The notes below the pieces were generated by a model. It was not told where the DNA came from, did not search any database, and saw nothing but the letters and a program-made list of their open reading frames with translations. Shown piece by piece: positions 21,401 through 35,110 of a stretch of DNA of 64,000 nucleotides (positions are counted from its first letter, which is position 1; every line of letters starts with the position of its first letter). Origin of the DNA: Dasyornis broadbenti (taxonomy: Eukaryota > Chordata > Aves > Passeriformes > Dasyornithidae); contig VZRN01011464.1 in assembly GCA_013397935.1 (NCBI GenBank), positions 3,112,236 to 3,176,235 of the forward strand, read 5' to 3'. Position numbers and translations under genes: made by a program.

Positions 21401-24400
21401 GAAGTGGTGAATCACATGAAGGATGGGCTTAAGTCAATGTACACTGCTTTGAGACAGTAGGGTCTGCACACTGCAGGCAAGTCCTTTGTGGGTATAGAAG
21501 GGTCTGAACATAAGCAGGGCTGGTACCTTTTCCTGCTGTCCTTGACGAAGTTGTTAGGTAGTAAAATTGGGGCTGCAGTGTGCATCATGCTCCAGTTCTT
21601 GGTTTGATGCTTTAGAATAAAACTTTTTGCTGCATATTTGAGAACTTAACAAAAAACTTGTGCAAGTTGTGAACTTTTCATGAGAAAAGAGTGTATCCAT
21701 GTGCGGGAGTTGTAGGTAGGTGTAGTTTAAGAAGCTTGTTTCAAAATGAGCCTTTCACAATTCCTGATTCTGGTCAGATTATACATACTTTACATATGTG
21801 AAACAGATGTGACTTAGCTATGCATGAGGTAGCCTGTTCGCATGTATCCTTTGGACGCTGAGACATTATCTAGATAGAGAAGACTTGGGTAAGTTCTTCA
21901 TATAATGGTCACCCTGGGCTGCTCTAATCTGTGTATGAGCATGTGTTACTGGTGGTTACTTCTAACTGCACCAACATCTGAGCAGAAAAAAAAAAGAAAG
22001 CATGTGGTTACAGCTTTCTGGTGGTGTTGAAGTATCAATAATAGAATGCAAGTGGTAGATTTATATATAATATACACAATAAGGATAAAGAGGTGCATTA
22101 AGATGAAATTAAGGACTTCCAGGCAGGAGGACAGCACTAGAAGTTAGAGGAAAGGGACTGGGGACAGTGGTGAGATGATATGAAGGAGAAAAGTGTGGTG
22201 ATCTAATCCTAAAGTAAGAGAAGCGCCTATGGTGAGAGAACCATTTTTAGAAATAGTGAAAGAAGAGGAAGCCTTCCATGAGAACCTGCTGAAAGTTAAT
22301 GTCTGTTAACTAATGACACCTGTCATCAAGGAGTCTGTGCAGAAGTCTGGAATTACGAGATGGCCAAAAACTGCACTGAGACAACTGGGTGGGGTTGTCA
22401 GTTTGGCCTGTGGGCTGGAGGAGGAGTCATGAAGGTGGTGTAGGTGGTTGGAAAAAAAGACTGTAACTAGTTGGGTAGTAACCCAGCTAAGTAAGAAGTG
22501 ATTAGCAGTAGGGGCATGTTCATCAAGGTGACTGGAGTTTAACTCAACGTTGAAACACTGACAGCTTCTGAACTAGGAAGTGTTATGTTGGGGCCAGTTG
22601 TGGATGCCGGAGGCAATCATGGCTTGAGATGTTTTCTCTAGTTGCTCTTCTCAACATCTTTTGCTATGGGCTGTTGTTTTGATACCACAGTGTAGTGCTT
22701 CATCACCTCAGTTGGTGATCATTTGTGGGACTATGCTGTGAACAAAGGACTCATGCTTAATAAGGACATGACTTCCTCCTATCTTGTATTTAATTTTTGA
22801 GTTGGGCTTGACTGTGAACCTAAGGTTAGTCAGAATGGAGGCAGAGATTTTGTATGATGTGAAAGAGAGTCCCTCCAGGACCATACTGCTGTGGAGATAC
22901 CTTTCTCCTTTTTTTCCCACTGTTTAAGCCATGTGAGTGGATTTCCAAAGTGCATCAATGCCTCATGCCAGGGACACAGTTAACTAGGAACTATTGGCTT
23001 GAGGAATTCTGTTACATAGGAAGTCTAAGACAAAAATGGGGCAAAGTCTTGTTAAAGGCATATTGTTAAATATTACTATGAGATGCGCTTAGCTCTAGTC
23101 TTATGATTTTGTTGCAATTTAACAAAACTATTCCTGCAGAAAATGAAGCAGGGATCGTTTACTGATAATACAACAAGAAGTAAATTAGGCAATGGTATGC
23201 CGCCTGTAATTACAAGCCGTATAAAACAAGGGTGTCCAGTGACCCAGGCAGTCTGTTCTGACTTTTCTCAACTTTCCCCTGCTTGTTTCCATAATGTTGC
23301 AAAACATTACCTAGATGAGTAGAACCGGATTTTCTGCAAGTGTGTGTCTTCTGAGCATCAAACACTTTTCATTTTCGTTTCATGGATTAAAACAATGCAA
23401 TAAAAAGAATGAATTTTGACAGAGCAAGTCTTGCTTTTTTCATAGACTTTTTTCTCCTACCCTCCCCTTGCCCCTTTCCATGGTAACTCCAGTACCTCAT
23501 GAGTTACTAGTAATGCTGGCAGAGGCTAATGTTTACAACTCAGTCTGTTTTTTGAATACAGGCTTCGGTCTTCTCTAGCAAATTAAAACCAGATGGGAAC
23601 AGCAGGGAGCAGAAACGGAATTTAATGCTCTTATGTGGCTTCTGATGTTAACAAAACTCTTTGGGTATTTTTGTTATTTTGCCTAGAAAATGGCTTGTAC
23701 CTTCGTTCCATCCTGTCTCTGTAATGTGGAAGCTTACAGTGGTTACTGCAGCACACTGAAAGCCTTCCCTGAGATATGTTGCTTTACTTCCACTACAGTG
23801 ACAGACTATGGTATAATCATATTACATTTTTGGGAGTGTTTTGGGTTTTGATCTTTTTACTTGAAAAAAAACCTAATTAATCCATCCAGAAATATTTTTA
23901 TACTGTTCTTGCACAGCTGATGAGGTTGAAATGCAATTGTTTTGCAACTCCTTCTCTCTTCTCAAACTACTCTAGCTAAAAGTACACTAAAGGAAGACTT
24001 GTTGAAATCTGAAGAGGGAGATAGGCTCACTAACTCAAAACTCCAGTGGGTCCAGGATCTGTACTGCAGACAGGTTAAGGATTTTTTCTGTGCAGTAAAT
24101 GCTGTGCTTTTTATGCTGCTTTCTCAGAGGAAAAGACTCAACATGTTGAATCACAGAAGTTGCTTCCTGTTGGGATTTGGGATTTCCTTGCAGCTCTCCC
24201 CTCCATGGCTGCAGGACCAGTTTTTGCATAGTGCATGTTCTCAGGCAGGAGCTTACTGGAGATGAAGACAGAAGCCAACCAGTACTGTGCTGAATGTAAT
24301 AGTTTCTGACTCAAATTGTGTGGTAATTGTCAAAATATCATAGGGTGTGGTAGGAACTGGTGTGTCTGACATGGCTGAGGATTTATTCCTTCATCATTTG

Positions 24401-27400
24401 CCTAAATGAGTATAATATGCTAATCTCAATTAACATACGAAAGTGGGGGAAAGATTTCTTGATGTTTTCTAGCCACTTGAAACCTGATTGTGTGCAAAAA
24501 TAAATTTCAGTATGCTGGAGTATTCATGTTTTTTTTCCCCACTTGCTTAATCTTAATGCCCATTCTTTCTGATTTCCACAGAAAGAAAGAAAAGCTACTT
24601 ACTATAGCTTCAAAAATAGTAACACAAAAAAACTGCGAGCACTGGAAATATGATAGAGCTTCAAATTACTCATTTCTCATACGTAATCCTGGAAGTTACA
24701 GTAGTAAATTGTTATCAAGTATTTTGACATACATACCTGCTTCATAGAGCTTCTTTCCTCGCAGAAGTATTCCTAGCAGTTCGTTACATTACTGAGCTTC
24801 AGTGTCAGATGTAAGACTGGCACATTTACTATGAAGACAAACGTTGAGAATTCATATGAACTCTTGCTTGTTCAGCAATTGTTCTTGATAAACCAGATCT
24901 TGCAGCTCCCAAGAGGCAAACAGAAAAGAGATGGAGGGAGGGATGGTAGTCAAATTTTTGGGCAGATCAACTCCAATTGGGAGTTGAGGTCTCTGAATGG
25001 AATAGTATCAAACAGTGCAATATTCCTGTATGTTCTTTTTTTTCAAAAATTACTTCCGATCTGAAGTCTTCTTATCCTGTGGTGCTAGAGGAGAGCTCTG
25101 GATGAAGCCGTTTCTCTCTTATGTTTTAACCTCTGCTGTATTTTGTCCAGTCCTTGTTCAGCAAACAGTTCTTTCTTGGTGGACTGTCCTCTGGTGCTGT
25201 TTGGAGAAAAAGGGAAGAGTTGATCTCTCAAAGAGTGTCTGAAATAAGGGACTTCAAAAGGCTGCCTGAAGTTGTTAAACCTAGTGTCTTAGAGCATCTA
25301 GGAAAGCTACTTCATAGGATAATCCTTCCCACCACATTCCATGAAAATGTTTCCAGCGCCTTTGAGTTTTTCTCTCTGGGCTCTAATGATTCTAGGGCGT
25401 GAACTGGCACCTGAAACACTATAAGTGCAACTTCTGACTTAATTTTACGTAAATGAATCTTCTGTTCTTAAATGTAGTTCTTGCTGGATTTAAAAAAGGC
25501 TATATATTTTAATTAGATAGGGTCTTTGTGCCTAATTCGATGTAAAAAATCCTTGAAAAAATCATATTAATGAAAACTTTCTGTAATGGTGAATGACGGA
25601 TGTGTAAACTACTGTTAGACTCTGTGTGTGAGTGACTGTTTGTTAAAGGAAAAGCATGTTTTCAGAGTGTGGTTTTTGGACTTCGAGACAGATTACACAA
25701 ACTCAAGAAGGCCCAGTCCACATCCTGTGTAGAAAACCAGCTCACAGGCATGCTCATTGTTCTTCAGGATTATAAGTTGCTGTATTTTTTGTCTCCTTTC
25801 TATTTCAAAGTACTGTATGGAAAATACTAATGCAGAGGAACCACAGCAGCTTAACCAGTGCTTGGTCTTGCCAGGCACTGAGCACTGCACTCTTAACAAA
25901 AGGCTGAGAGACTGGGATTAAAACATTAGGCTCCCTGGCTGGTGAACAAAGGGTTTGTGTTGGTAAAAGTAGCTGAGAGTATTTATCAGGTGAGTAAATA
26001 AATTGATAATTGGCATACTTTCAACCTGAAAGTTGTTTGTGTGCAACCATGCCACTATTTATCTGGTCGTTATAGGATATGAAGTTTGCCTCAAGCAGGG
26101 TGAGTTCTCCTTGACACTGATTCATGGCTGCTCAATCTTTAAAGCAGACAGAGAGAATGTGGGGTATCCAGATCTGATACCCCACCAGAAAGACAGTGGT
26201 TACTGTTTCTGAATCTCTGCCCATGCTTATTGCTGAGTTGTGTTATTCCATTTGCAAGCTAATATACCTATCCATAAAGGGAGCTATCCCGTCAAAAATG
26301 GTAAAACCTGTTCACTCTTCCCTTTTTTTTTTAACCTGCATTATCATCTTGGAGATTATTTTTTAAAAAGCTGAGGTGCGAAATTTAATTAATTTTCAAA
26401 CAGGAAAAGTGTTCCAATGTGAATTTTTAAACCCTTTGTGTTATGTTTTTCTTACTTCAAAAAAGCAACATCTTATTTTTTGCTGGTACCCATTTAAGAT
26501 CAAAATATTTGTTATGATAATACAGATTAAGCAGAAGGCTGCCATGAGAATGTCTGAGGTTGTATCCTGCTTTTCTGCAGTTCTCTGAAAATAATCACTT
26601 CCCTTTAGTCTCTGCCAGTCTCCTGACTGTGCAGCATTCCCAAAACATGCGGCCCATAAAATGGGATTATAGGGAAGGCATTCAAGTAAACAGAAGTTCC
26701 CTCGGGATGAGATTCACTTTTTCATGCGGCGCTCCTGTGTGCTGTAGCCTGGTGCTGCAGGCTCGTTCCCTTGCCAGGAATGAATTCTCCTGTTGGTGAC
26801 CCCAAGGGTGGGAGAGCACCCGGGCCACCTGCACGTTTTGGGGATAGTCTCCTCCTGGCTGGCACAATGAAGTCCTCCTTTGCAGTGTTTTTGGAAAGAC
26901 ACACCCAATTGCAAGTTAAGGGCAAATAATCTTTTCTGTGTTTCTTCCGTGTTTCTATGTAACAATAAATGGCCAGTCTCATTATGTGGCTATAGCTGTC
27001 AAAAATCTGCAGTGATCATACAGCTGTATCAGTCATTAATTGTACAGTATTGCTGAAGCAGCCCTGTGCTTTTGTGAATTTGTTCAAGGGTAAGTAGCTG
27101 CTTAGAGGTAAAAATCTTTCTGCTTCTATGAGCACACAGTTACATTGGTGGATAATAGTGTATTTCTGTGATTGCATGGTCCTGTTCAGCCTGTTCTGCT
27201 GAAAATATACAACCTGAGGCAGGCTCAGGCTGCAGTTTGAGTACTTTTGAGTTCTTTGTTGAGACTAAATTGTATTGGTCTCAGCTGGGAACATTTCCAG
27301 ACCTGCTTCCTGCATCCATCCTGGCCTCAATAACTCAGGCTGTCATTGCTGCTCCACAGGATGACGCTGTGTGGGATATTAGGGCACAAAGCCTTCGGAG

Positions 27401-27527
27401 TCATGTTCATTTCACTGCAGCTATGTTTCATATTTTGAAAGAACTTGCCGCAAATGGACTTTGTCCTTCTACCTTTCTGGTGGCTGCAAGTCACCAGGCA
27501 AATGATTCAGTCAGTAGTGTTCCCCTT
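15413..27527. other. 12-kb noncoding stretch
   Basis: I read this on both strands and found no recognisable protein domain, tRNA or rRNA. The composition is AT-rich with occasional A or T runs. It contains one clear inverted repeat (26159-26185). The piece at about 26650-26830 is more GC-rich and has a TTGGTGACCCC motif reminiscent of LTR-retroelement leaders, but I could not define an element. The longest frames (about 120 codons, for example 20157-20522 and 27168-27539) resemble nothing known. Confidence 0.45.
26159..26185. repeat. Perfect 10-bp inverted repeat, 7-base loop
   Basis: GTGGGGTATC at 26159-26168 pairs exactly with GATACCCCAC at 26176-26185 around the loop CAGATCT. No associated repeat termini or target duplications are visible. 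Confidence 0.75.
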
Positions 27528-27912
27528 ATAGAATCTTAGAATGCTCTGGGTTGAAAGGGACCTTAAAGATCATCTAGTTCTATCCCCCTGCCGTGGACAG
27601 GGACACTTTCCTCTAGACCACATTACTCAGGGCCCCATCCAACCTGGCCTTGTGCACTTCAAGAGATGGGACATCTGCAGCTTCTCTGGACAACCTGTTC
27701 CAGTGTCTTGCAACCCTCACAGTAAAATATTTCTTCCTGATAGCTAATCTAAACCTGCCGTCTTTCAGATTGAAGCCATTCCCCCTTGTCCTGCATGCCC
27801 TTGTAGAAAGTCCCTCTCTTGTTTTCCTGTAGGGTCCCTTTGTATCCAGGAAGGCTCCTTACTGCCAGTATTGAGGCATCAGATGCTGCTGGCCTTGTCT
27901 TGGCCTCCTGGA
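27528..27912 (-). mobile_element. CR1 LINE 3' fragment, minus orientation
   Basis: The plus strand begins with the complement of a CR1 tail: 'atagaatcttagaatgctct', 'gggttgaaagggaccttaaa', 'gatcatctagttc'. It then runs through 'tccaacctggccttg', 'ctctggacaacctgttccag', 'cctcacagtaaaatatttct', 'ctaatctaaacctgc' and 'cccttgtcctgcatgccc'. This is the antisense of the standard avian CR1 3' region. The upstream limit fades out near 27900. Confidence 0.93.
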
Positions 27913-30302
27913 GGTGCTGTTCTGTACCACAGAATGGATGCTTTTTTGCAGGGAGAAAACTGCAATTAAATACTGTCCTTAAAACAGCAGGAATTAATAC
28001 ATTCCCTTAGGTGACTGTATTCCACACATGGCCTGTGTTTGTCACATCCTTGATGTGCTACTGGGCATTAGTGAGGAATATAAGAGATCCCTGCAGATTG
28101 GAAGACTGCCCTCTGTCTTTGGTCAGCACAGCTTTATTTGTACTGACTACCTTTCTTTAGAGCTGACTTATGAACAGAAACAGTTAAACTTCTTGTAATT
28201 GTGAAGCTTTGAACCAATAGCAGCACTGAGAATTTTCAGTTCTCTGAAGAAACATGCATCAGAAATTCTTGTTTTTTATTTCTGCACCAGGTACAAAGAA
28301 GTAGAACTGCCCTGGGAACAGGCAAGACAACCCAGTTCCTGCTGCTGTCAAAAGCAGCAAATTCACTCAGTTGTGTACCCCCTATTGTAACCAAAGCAAA
28401 GAATTATTTGTTAAGGGCTTTAAATCAGGGATTGCTATTCTTTCTCTTGTTTGGTTTCTTTTGAAAGCCTTTACAACAGGGAGTACATTTACACAACTGA
28501 GGTAAATTTGGGGCCAGTATCTCACACCACAGGTGACTGCACTCAGAAGTAATGTTATTGTCACAGCTATACACAGCTTTTGTTTCTAGAGCATCAGATT
28601 CTCTGCCCTCATCTGTAGCTGGGGTAGAAATGAGAGAAAGCAGGCTGACTTAATTTGATGGTAGACTGTTGATAAGAGTAGTGGTTATTTGAAGACTGCT
28701 TAATCCTATTTAAGGTTGGGAATTTCTTTGGAAAGTCTCTGATTTATGGGTGTATTTTGTACAGAAGTCCATTAAGAGCTAGGGCTGAATTTGTCATTTG
28801 CTACATCTCCATTGGTATTTTCGTAATATTTCAACTGTATGAGAGTTAAACAGGATTATTAAATTTTCTGAATGTCAAGGATATTAATTATCTTTTTAAT
28901 ACCTGTAGGTTTCAGGAAAACAGATGCTGAATTATGAGGGCAAGTAACAAATTTAATAACTGTATTTTTCAAATAAATATAGATATAACTGCAGGGAACT
29001 GAAAATGTCATGAATAACAGTAGCACCTGCTTGTATTTTGTTTAATTTTTCTGTGGGATTGTTTATGTTGTAGAAAATGGCAGTTTATGAACAGGCTTTT
29101 GAGGGGAATGATGCGTTGCTAAGGCTGCAGTATTTTGTATTATACTGTACAGATTCTGTATCATAACTCAAAGGATTTGTAAGCTTTCTTCCCTTCCCAG
29201 TCCACCTGCATACCAACCCTGTAAGGTGAACATGCAGTGAGCTGGGTCAGTGGGAGAAACCTCACTTTTCTTGCAGTGGTTGATTGATGCCAGTGTAGCT
29301 CTGTGAATGCCTTGTTACAGAGTCAAGAAAGTGCCAGTGCAGGGGAAACAGGAGGGGGAATTTCATGTTTTGGCAGCAGTCAGCAATCAGATTGATTTTA
29401 TGGTTTCATGAAGTCCTATATGTAAGTTATGCCCACATCTGCAACTATGTGGAAAGCTGTGGTTGTTGAGAGCTTTGCTTCCCTACTGCCAAGTGCCACC
29501 CGTCTCCTGAGCACTGCCACTGTCAGCTGCTTGACAAAAAGACAGGTAGGGGACACAAACTTGGCTGTCTGTGAACATCCAGGATCTGGTTAGAAATTTC
29601 TAGGACTGATGGAGAGAGAAGTCTTACACGTCAGGTTCAGATGAGCCTGTATGTTTACATTACAAGATGAAATAGGTGACTCTTGAGTGACTATAAAGAA
29701 AACTTGTCTCAGACTTGGGCAGCTGCAATTTTTCAGGAAAATAAAGGAATCAACACAGTAGAAAGATAGATGCAAGACTGGCTTACCAAGACCACTGGTA
29801 ATGCACTAGTGTAACTTGGAAGGTAAAAAAAAAGGAAGGAGAGGTTTAAAAATCCCAGCCAGTTTCTCTGGATCATTGGACTGGTGTCAAAGTACTGAAA
29901 TTTGTGTACTGGGGTAAGACAGTAGAAGATCACCACCACCTTGGAAAAAAAGAAGACTCCAAGCAGTGTCTCTCCAAGGACCTGTTTTTTCACTACCTAC
30001 TGTTACAAGTAACACTAGAGATTACTAAAACTGGAAGAAGTTAGATGAACCAAACCCTTTTCTTGTTTTCTGGTGAGTGCCATTGTTAGCATTCTTGGCA
30101 GAACTTCACAGACACTTTCTGTGGTTTTTCTGCTTGGTTGCACTTCCTGTCTCATTTATTGGCATAATGATGTCATTCTCATGCACCACTTGGGGGGAGC
30201 ACAGTGGTGTGGTCTGCCCCCGCCCCTGCAAGAAAGCCTTTCTCATGCCCCTACAAGAAGACCTTGCTCCTGCTCTGATGGCTGAAATCCAAATGGAAGG
30301 GG

Positions 30303-30330
30303 TTTTTTTCTTTTTTCTTTTTTTTTTTTT
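30303..30330. repeat. T-rich homopolymer tract
   Basis: An almost pure T tract broken by two C residues. It could be the poly(A) end of a minus-strand retroposed sequence, but the flanking DNA does not match any element I recognise. Confidence 0.7.
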
Positions 30331-31657
30331 AAGCCTCCCCTGGATGGAAGTGGGAAGCAGACCAGGAGGAAGAGGCAGTGGAAGTGCCTTCCTCATGCCA
30401 TCTTTTGTAGGAAGCTACATACAGAACTGTCTGTCTTCACCTGGTGTGGATGAGCACCTGGAGCCTGTGTACCTCTGTGTGGAGCTGTAGAAGAGAAAGC
30501 AAGGGTAGGGAATATGCAGATCCCTAAGCAAACAAAGCAATGAGAAGCAGGAACACATCCCTGCTCCTCTGGCCACCAGCTCTGCTCATGAGAGGAAAGC
30601 ATTGAGAAAGTCCTGTTTGCCCAGTGCTCCTTTCATGGACCAGAAGAGCAGTAGGGTTTGTTTCTCTGGTTCTCCTGCCTTTCCCAAGAAGGCCGTATGA
30701 ATGGAGCAGTTTGTCTTTGAGGATGTTGCTGCAGGAGAGGGAGGAATGTGGCTTCCAGGAGGGAGCAGGTGGCCCTGCACTCCTGGGGAGCAGCCTGGGC
30801 CTGCTGCTTGGTGAGGTCTGTGCTTGTGCACCAGGCCAGGCTCTGCTGTGCAAGCTGCAAGTATGCAGGGAGCTTTAAAGTGGTAGAAATCAGTGTGTTA
30901 AACTTGGAAAAACTGAAATCTGGCTCAAAGGGGCTCTTCCAGCATGAGTCATCTGCAGCTGTGGAGGAGCCCTGGGCAGAGCCTTCCTCCACTCTGCTGA
31001 ATGGAGTTGTCAGAGTTCCCAGAGCCAGGGCAAGGAGAAAAAATACCCCAGTTCATTTCCTAATGAGATGTGCATGGGAGAATTCCCCACAGGGACACTG
31101 GTGGGGCTTTGTGGCTCTGTGTTTTTCAATCCCTTGGCTCTACCTAAGAATGTTGTGCAGCTTGGAGCTCCCACCCAGAGCACTGAAACACCTTGAGCCC
31201 ATCCCCAGGAAGCAGACAATAGTGTTGATATGCCTGTTGCTGCAGAGGAAGTGGCTTCTGTTATAACCAAAAAGCAATCTGCCAAAGTCCATGGTTTGGG
31301 TGTTTGCCAGAATAAATTTGACATAAAATTATTTAGCCTCTTTGGCTTTTGTCTTGTTGTCTGGAGATGTTTCTTTTGCTTCCTAACATTTAAATCTCAC
31401 ATATGTCAGGATTTCCACCACCCCCTTACCTCCCCTTCCAAAATAAAAATTAATACAGACTTTGAAATTGTTAAAAAAGAATCCAGTCAATAGATGATGA
31501 AAATATTCTAAAACGCTTTCAGTAGGGTAGCAAAACTGAAGCTAAACCATATGCCGCTATGGTGTTGCTCAGGGCTTTGTCATGCCACTGGAAATATGAC
31601 ATATTATTGCAGAAAATACAGTCTGTGGAAGTTGGACTTGAGCTGTTGGAGGCATCA

Positions 31658-31672
31658 GGCGCCCTCTTGTGC
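31658..31672 (-). promoter_or_regulatory. CTCF-like motif (minus strand)
   Basis: On the minus strand GCACAAGAGGGCGCC matches the CTCF core (CCASYAGRKGGCRSY) at 13 of 15 positions, including the central AGAGGGCGC. This is a motif match only. Confidence 0.3.
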
Positions 31673-32111
31673 TGTTTCTCTGGGAGCAGCATAAGGTGAG
31701 CAGCTTCTTGGGAGCAGAGGCTGAGTCAAGCTTCAGCCTTGGTTTTAGTTTAATTTGGGGGGTAACTGATGTGTGTTTTGGCACCTAATCGTGATCCAAT
31801 ATAGTTCTTATGTGTAGAAGTTACTTGTTGATGGGTCCACAAACTTCACTCTGGCTATACAGTGTGGCCATTCAAAATGAAGCTTTGAACAGATAAAAGA
31901 GACTTAACATCTTCCAAAAGGCAAAAATAAAATCTTTAGATTCACATAAAAATAGCAATGTTTGGTAAGTATTAAATTTCTCTGATTGGTCAGATTTTGA
32001 GTTTCAGACTTCACTGACTGTTAATAATATGATGCAAGTTTAGAGTTTTTGTTTGTTTGTTCATTTAGATTGTGCTATATGTTTATAATCATTCACCTCC
32101 TTAGGCTGTAA

Positions 32112-32140
32112 TATTTTCAGACAACAACTGTCTGAAAATA
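32112..32140. repeat. Perfect 12-bp inverted repeat, 5-base loop
   Basis: TATTTTCAGACA (32112-32123) and TGTCTGAAAATA (32129-32140) are exact reverse complements around ACAAC. The stem is AT-rich at its base. Confidence 0.75.
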
Positions 32141-34150
32141 ACTAATTTCTTCATATACCAGACCATAAGCAGAAGTGCAAACTCCAGAGTAAAAGAAGTA
32201 CATCAATTTATAAACTAAACAGTTATGACAGATCTGAAACCATGAGTCTTCAGTGACTTCCTGCCTAAAGAAATAAATTTCACCATTTTTTTATATGTAG
32301 AACTCAAAGTCATTCAAAGGACAGAAATACCATTTTTCTGGCCTAATGCAAAGTCTCAAGCTTACTGGTACCACCAGGATGCAAACACAACTAAGCATAA
32401 CGTACGCCTTGCCAGCACTTTTCTGTCTTCCTGGCTCTTCAGAGATTAAACATGTTGCTTATTGCAGGTTTATTGACACAGAGCGGTTTTAAACTGGGGT
32501 ACCTGCCATTCTGTGACAACATTTACAGCAAAATACCAGTTTCTATCGTGGTACCTCTCTGCATGAAAGCTCCTGAGGATTATGGCCATTTCACAGAGCA
32601 GGAGCTAGAATATAAAAGAATGATTGTGCTGGGTCTGGCTGAAATCCATCTGTCTGATACGGATCCTGTCTGCAGCAGACACTCTAAGTGGGTGCCTTGA
32701 TAAAAGCCTGAGAGAACAGATATAAATGGTTCTTCCTGGACTGTTGTCCCAGCTTCCAACAGTTTTCATGTCCTGATCTGAATCTGGAGTTTGTGCATTT
32801 AGCAAACCTTGCTAGATGTAATTCCCAAGAACTTTCCAGTCTTTCACTGAGCTAGTTCTAAACTTTTGCATTCACAGCAACCTTGTTGCACTGATGAACT
32901 TGGTCCATTGTGAGCACTGACCATCTTGTCTCCTTTCTCCTATTTTTAGCAATTACTTGCCCCAGAAGGACCATCTCATGACCATACCTGATGCTGTGTG
33001 AAAAACAGTCCAGACTGACATCTGGTAATCTGTAGGGTACTACTGGTGGGAGGAGGGGGGAAGTACCCTTCCTTTCATCAGTGCAACAAGGATGTTGCGA
33101 ATGCAAGAGTTTAGTATTACACAATATGTGACATAATTGAAAAGTAGCATCTTGCATTTACAGGAAGAAGAGAGGGGTCAGCTAAAAGTGTGTGTGGCTG
33201 AGCTGCTGGATTGCAGCAATACTTATTCAGTATTGCAGCAAACTCCTGCCTTTTAAAAAATGAATTGTTTAATTCCATATAAAATAATTTCCTAGATGTG
33301 TCCAGGAGCCAGCTCTGACCTCTGACCATTGCCACATTCTGTCCTTGCGTGCGAGATTACATTTCCAGATAAGCATGAATAGAGTTCAAATGAATCTATC
33401 AATAATCAGTGGAAAGGGTGTCATAATGTGAAGTCTGATACTGTACAAAAATATACAAGTCCTTGAAAAGGTGTTTGGAAGGGAACTGCTTTATTCTTAA
33501 CATAGCTGCAGGTCTGGCAGCAACAGCTCATGAAGAGGTGTGGGAATTAGCTGAACAGATTCCTTGCTGGCAAGGAGAGCTAGGAGGCTGTATGCTACCC
33601 ATAGGAGACTGACTCCTCATTTTTAAGTCCCTTTGGGAGGGAAGGTAAATAATTTTTCTTTGCTGATAAAACATTGTGAGGCAAAGCCACAATCAAGAAG
33701 GAAAAAGTAAGCATTGAATGGAAATAAAATCTCTAAAATCAAGTGAAATAAGGTATGTAATACTTTGATTTCTTTTAGGTTGTCATAATCTCTTAGATTC
33801 ATCACAATGAATTCAGCTAAAAGAAGATGTATGAGGAATGTGGGGAAAGGAAGAGATGGCTGAAGATGAAACACACATTTTTAATTGCTCCGTTGCTAAT
33901 TCTCTGATTTGGATCTGCTTATAATTAAGTTAAACTGTTTTCAATGGAATTTTTCTTTGAAGTATTTGCAGCAATGCAGAGTATGTGTGGTACTGTGCTG
34001 AGTCTAAGGAAAGGGCAAACAGAAATACTCCTTTGTCCTGTGAATTGCCACAGTCTCTGTAAAGACTCCCATGACTTTTAGCAGGCACTTTCCCCAAAAT
34101 CTACTTTCTTACAGCATCAGTTGTATGGAACTTATAAAGCACTCTGTAAT

Positions 34151-34165
34151 GATGCCCTCTGGTGA
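34151..34165 (-). promoter_or_regulatory. CTCF-like motif (minus strand)
   Basis: On the minus strand TCACCAGAGGGCATC matches the CTCF core at 13 of 15 positions, with the conserved CACCAGAGGGC centre intact. It has the same orientation as the motif at 31658. Confidence 0.3.
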
Positions 34166-35110
34166 CTCCAAGAATTTTTACACTAGAATGAAATAAAAAA
34201 CAAGACGGAATTTGGCCTGCCAAATACTCTGGCAAGTTGGACTACTCATTAAAGATTAAGGAGCAAATTAGAGCTCCTAGAGCTCAATCAGGCACTATCC
34301 ACAAGCCATACACTTACAGAAGTCCAGGACTACCTCCACGTGTTGTAGAAGCAGAGCTGTGATGTGTAAGACAGTCTCTCATCCTAGAATGCAAGTAATC
34401 TCTTGTACATTAATGATAAAAAGAAACCTACCTTTTCACACTGCAAACTGATATTTTATTTTCTAGTGCTTAGAGAAAAGAAACTTAAAAGATGAAACAA
34501 AAAAATCTCTTGAGTTTTTCTTGATGCAGAGAATATGGAGGATGTTACTTGATTATATGAAATCTTAGAAATTAACCAGCTGTGCAAAGGAATGTCTCTT
34601 GTATATTCTACACTTGGTGTGGCCGCCATGCAGTCCCTAGAAAGCTGATTTCTTCCATGCACTGTTTCCTCTCCTGGATATTGCTATTTATGTGCACAAT
34701 CTGTCTGCAGCATCTAATGTCTCTGCATTTACTGCCCATCATTTCCCCACCATGCAGGCACACATGACTAGTATTGTACTGACTCTGGAGCTCGTGTGGT
34801 TCTTCCTCTGTATCTAGATTCTTCTTATTTGCAGGGTTGTGTTATTTTACAGCCAGATCTGTGGTTGTATAGATCTGTTGTCTGCAGACTAGTGCAGATG
34901 GAAGGAAACAAGTAATTGTAGCTGGGAATGAATGGAATAGGTGTGGGCATCCCCTTCAGTATTGCTTCTGTTTAAATCATGACTATGAACCTATGTCCTG
35001 ATCCGTATGCCTGCAACACTGGCAAGGTAATGAGGTTATTGAACTCTAGGGCAGTTAGCCCAACAGAAAGCCATCCACAAGCAGATGCAAGCAAGGTAAT
35101 GAATAGGGGA

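Noticed and set aside
26650..26980. Possible solitary LTR with TTGGTGACCCC and an AATAAA near 26963
   Set aside because: The polyadenylation signal is downstream of the leader-like motif rather than before it, and I found no TG...CA ends or target duplication.
30330..31310. GC-richer block with overlapping frames up to 172 codons, considered as an exon or processed pseudogene
   Set aside because: Frames on both strands are equally long, no protein family is recognised, CpG is depleted and splice sites do not bracket any frame convincingly.
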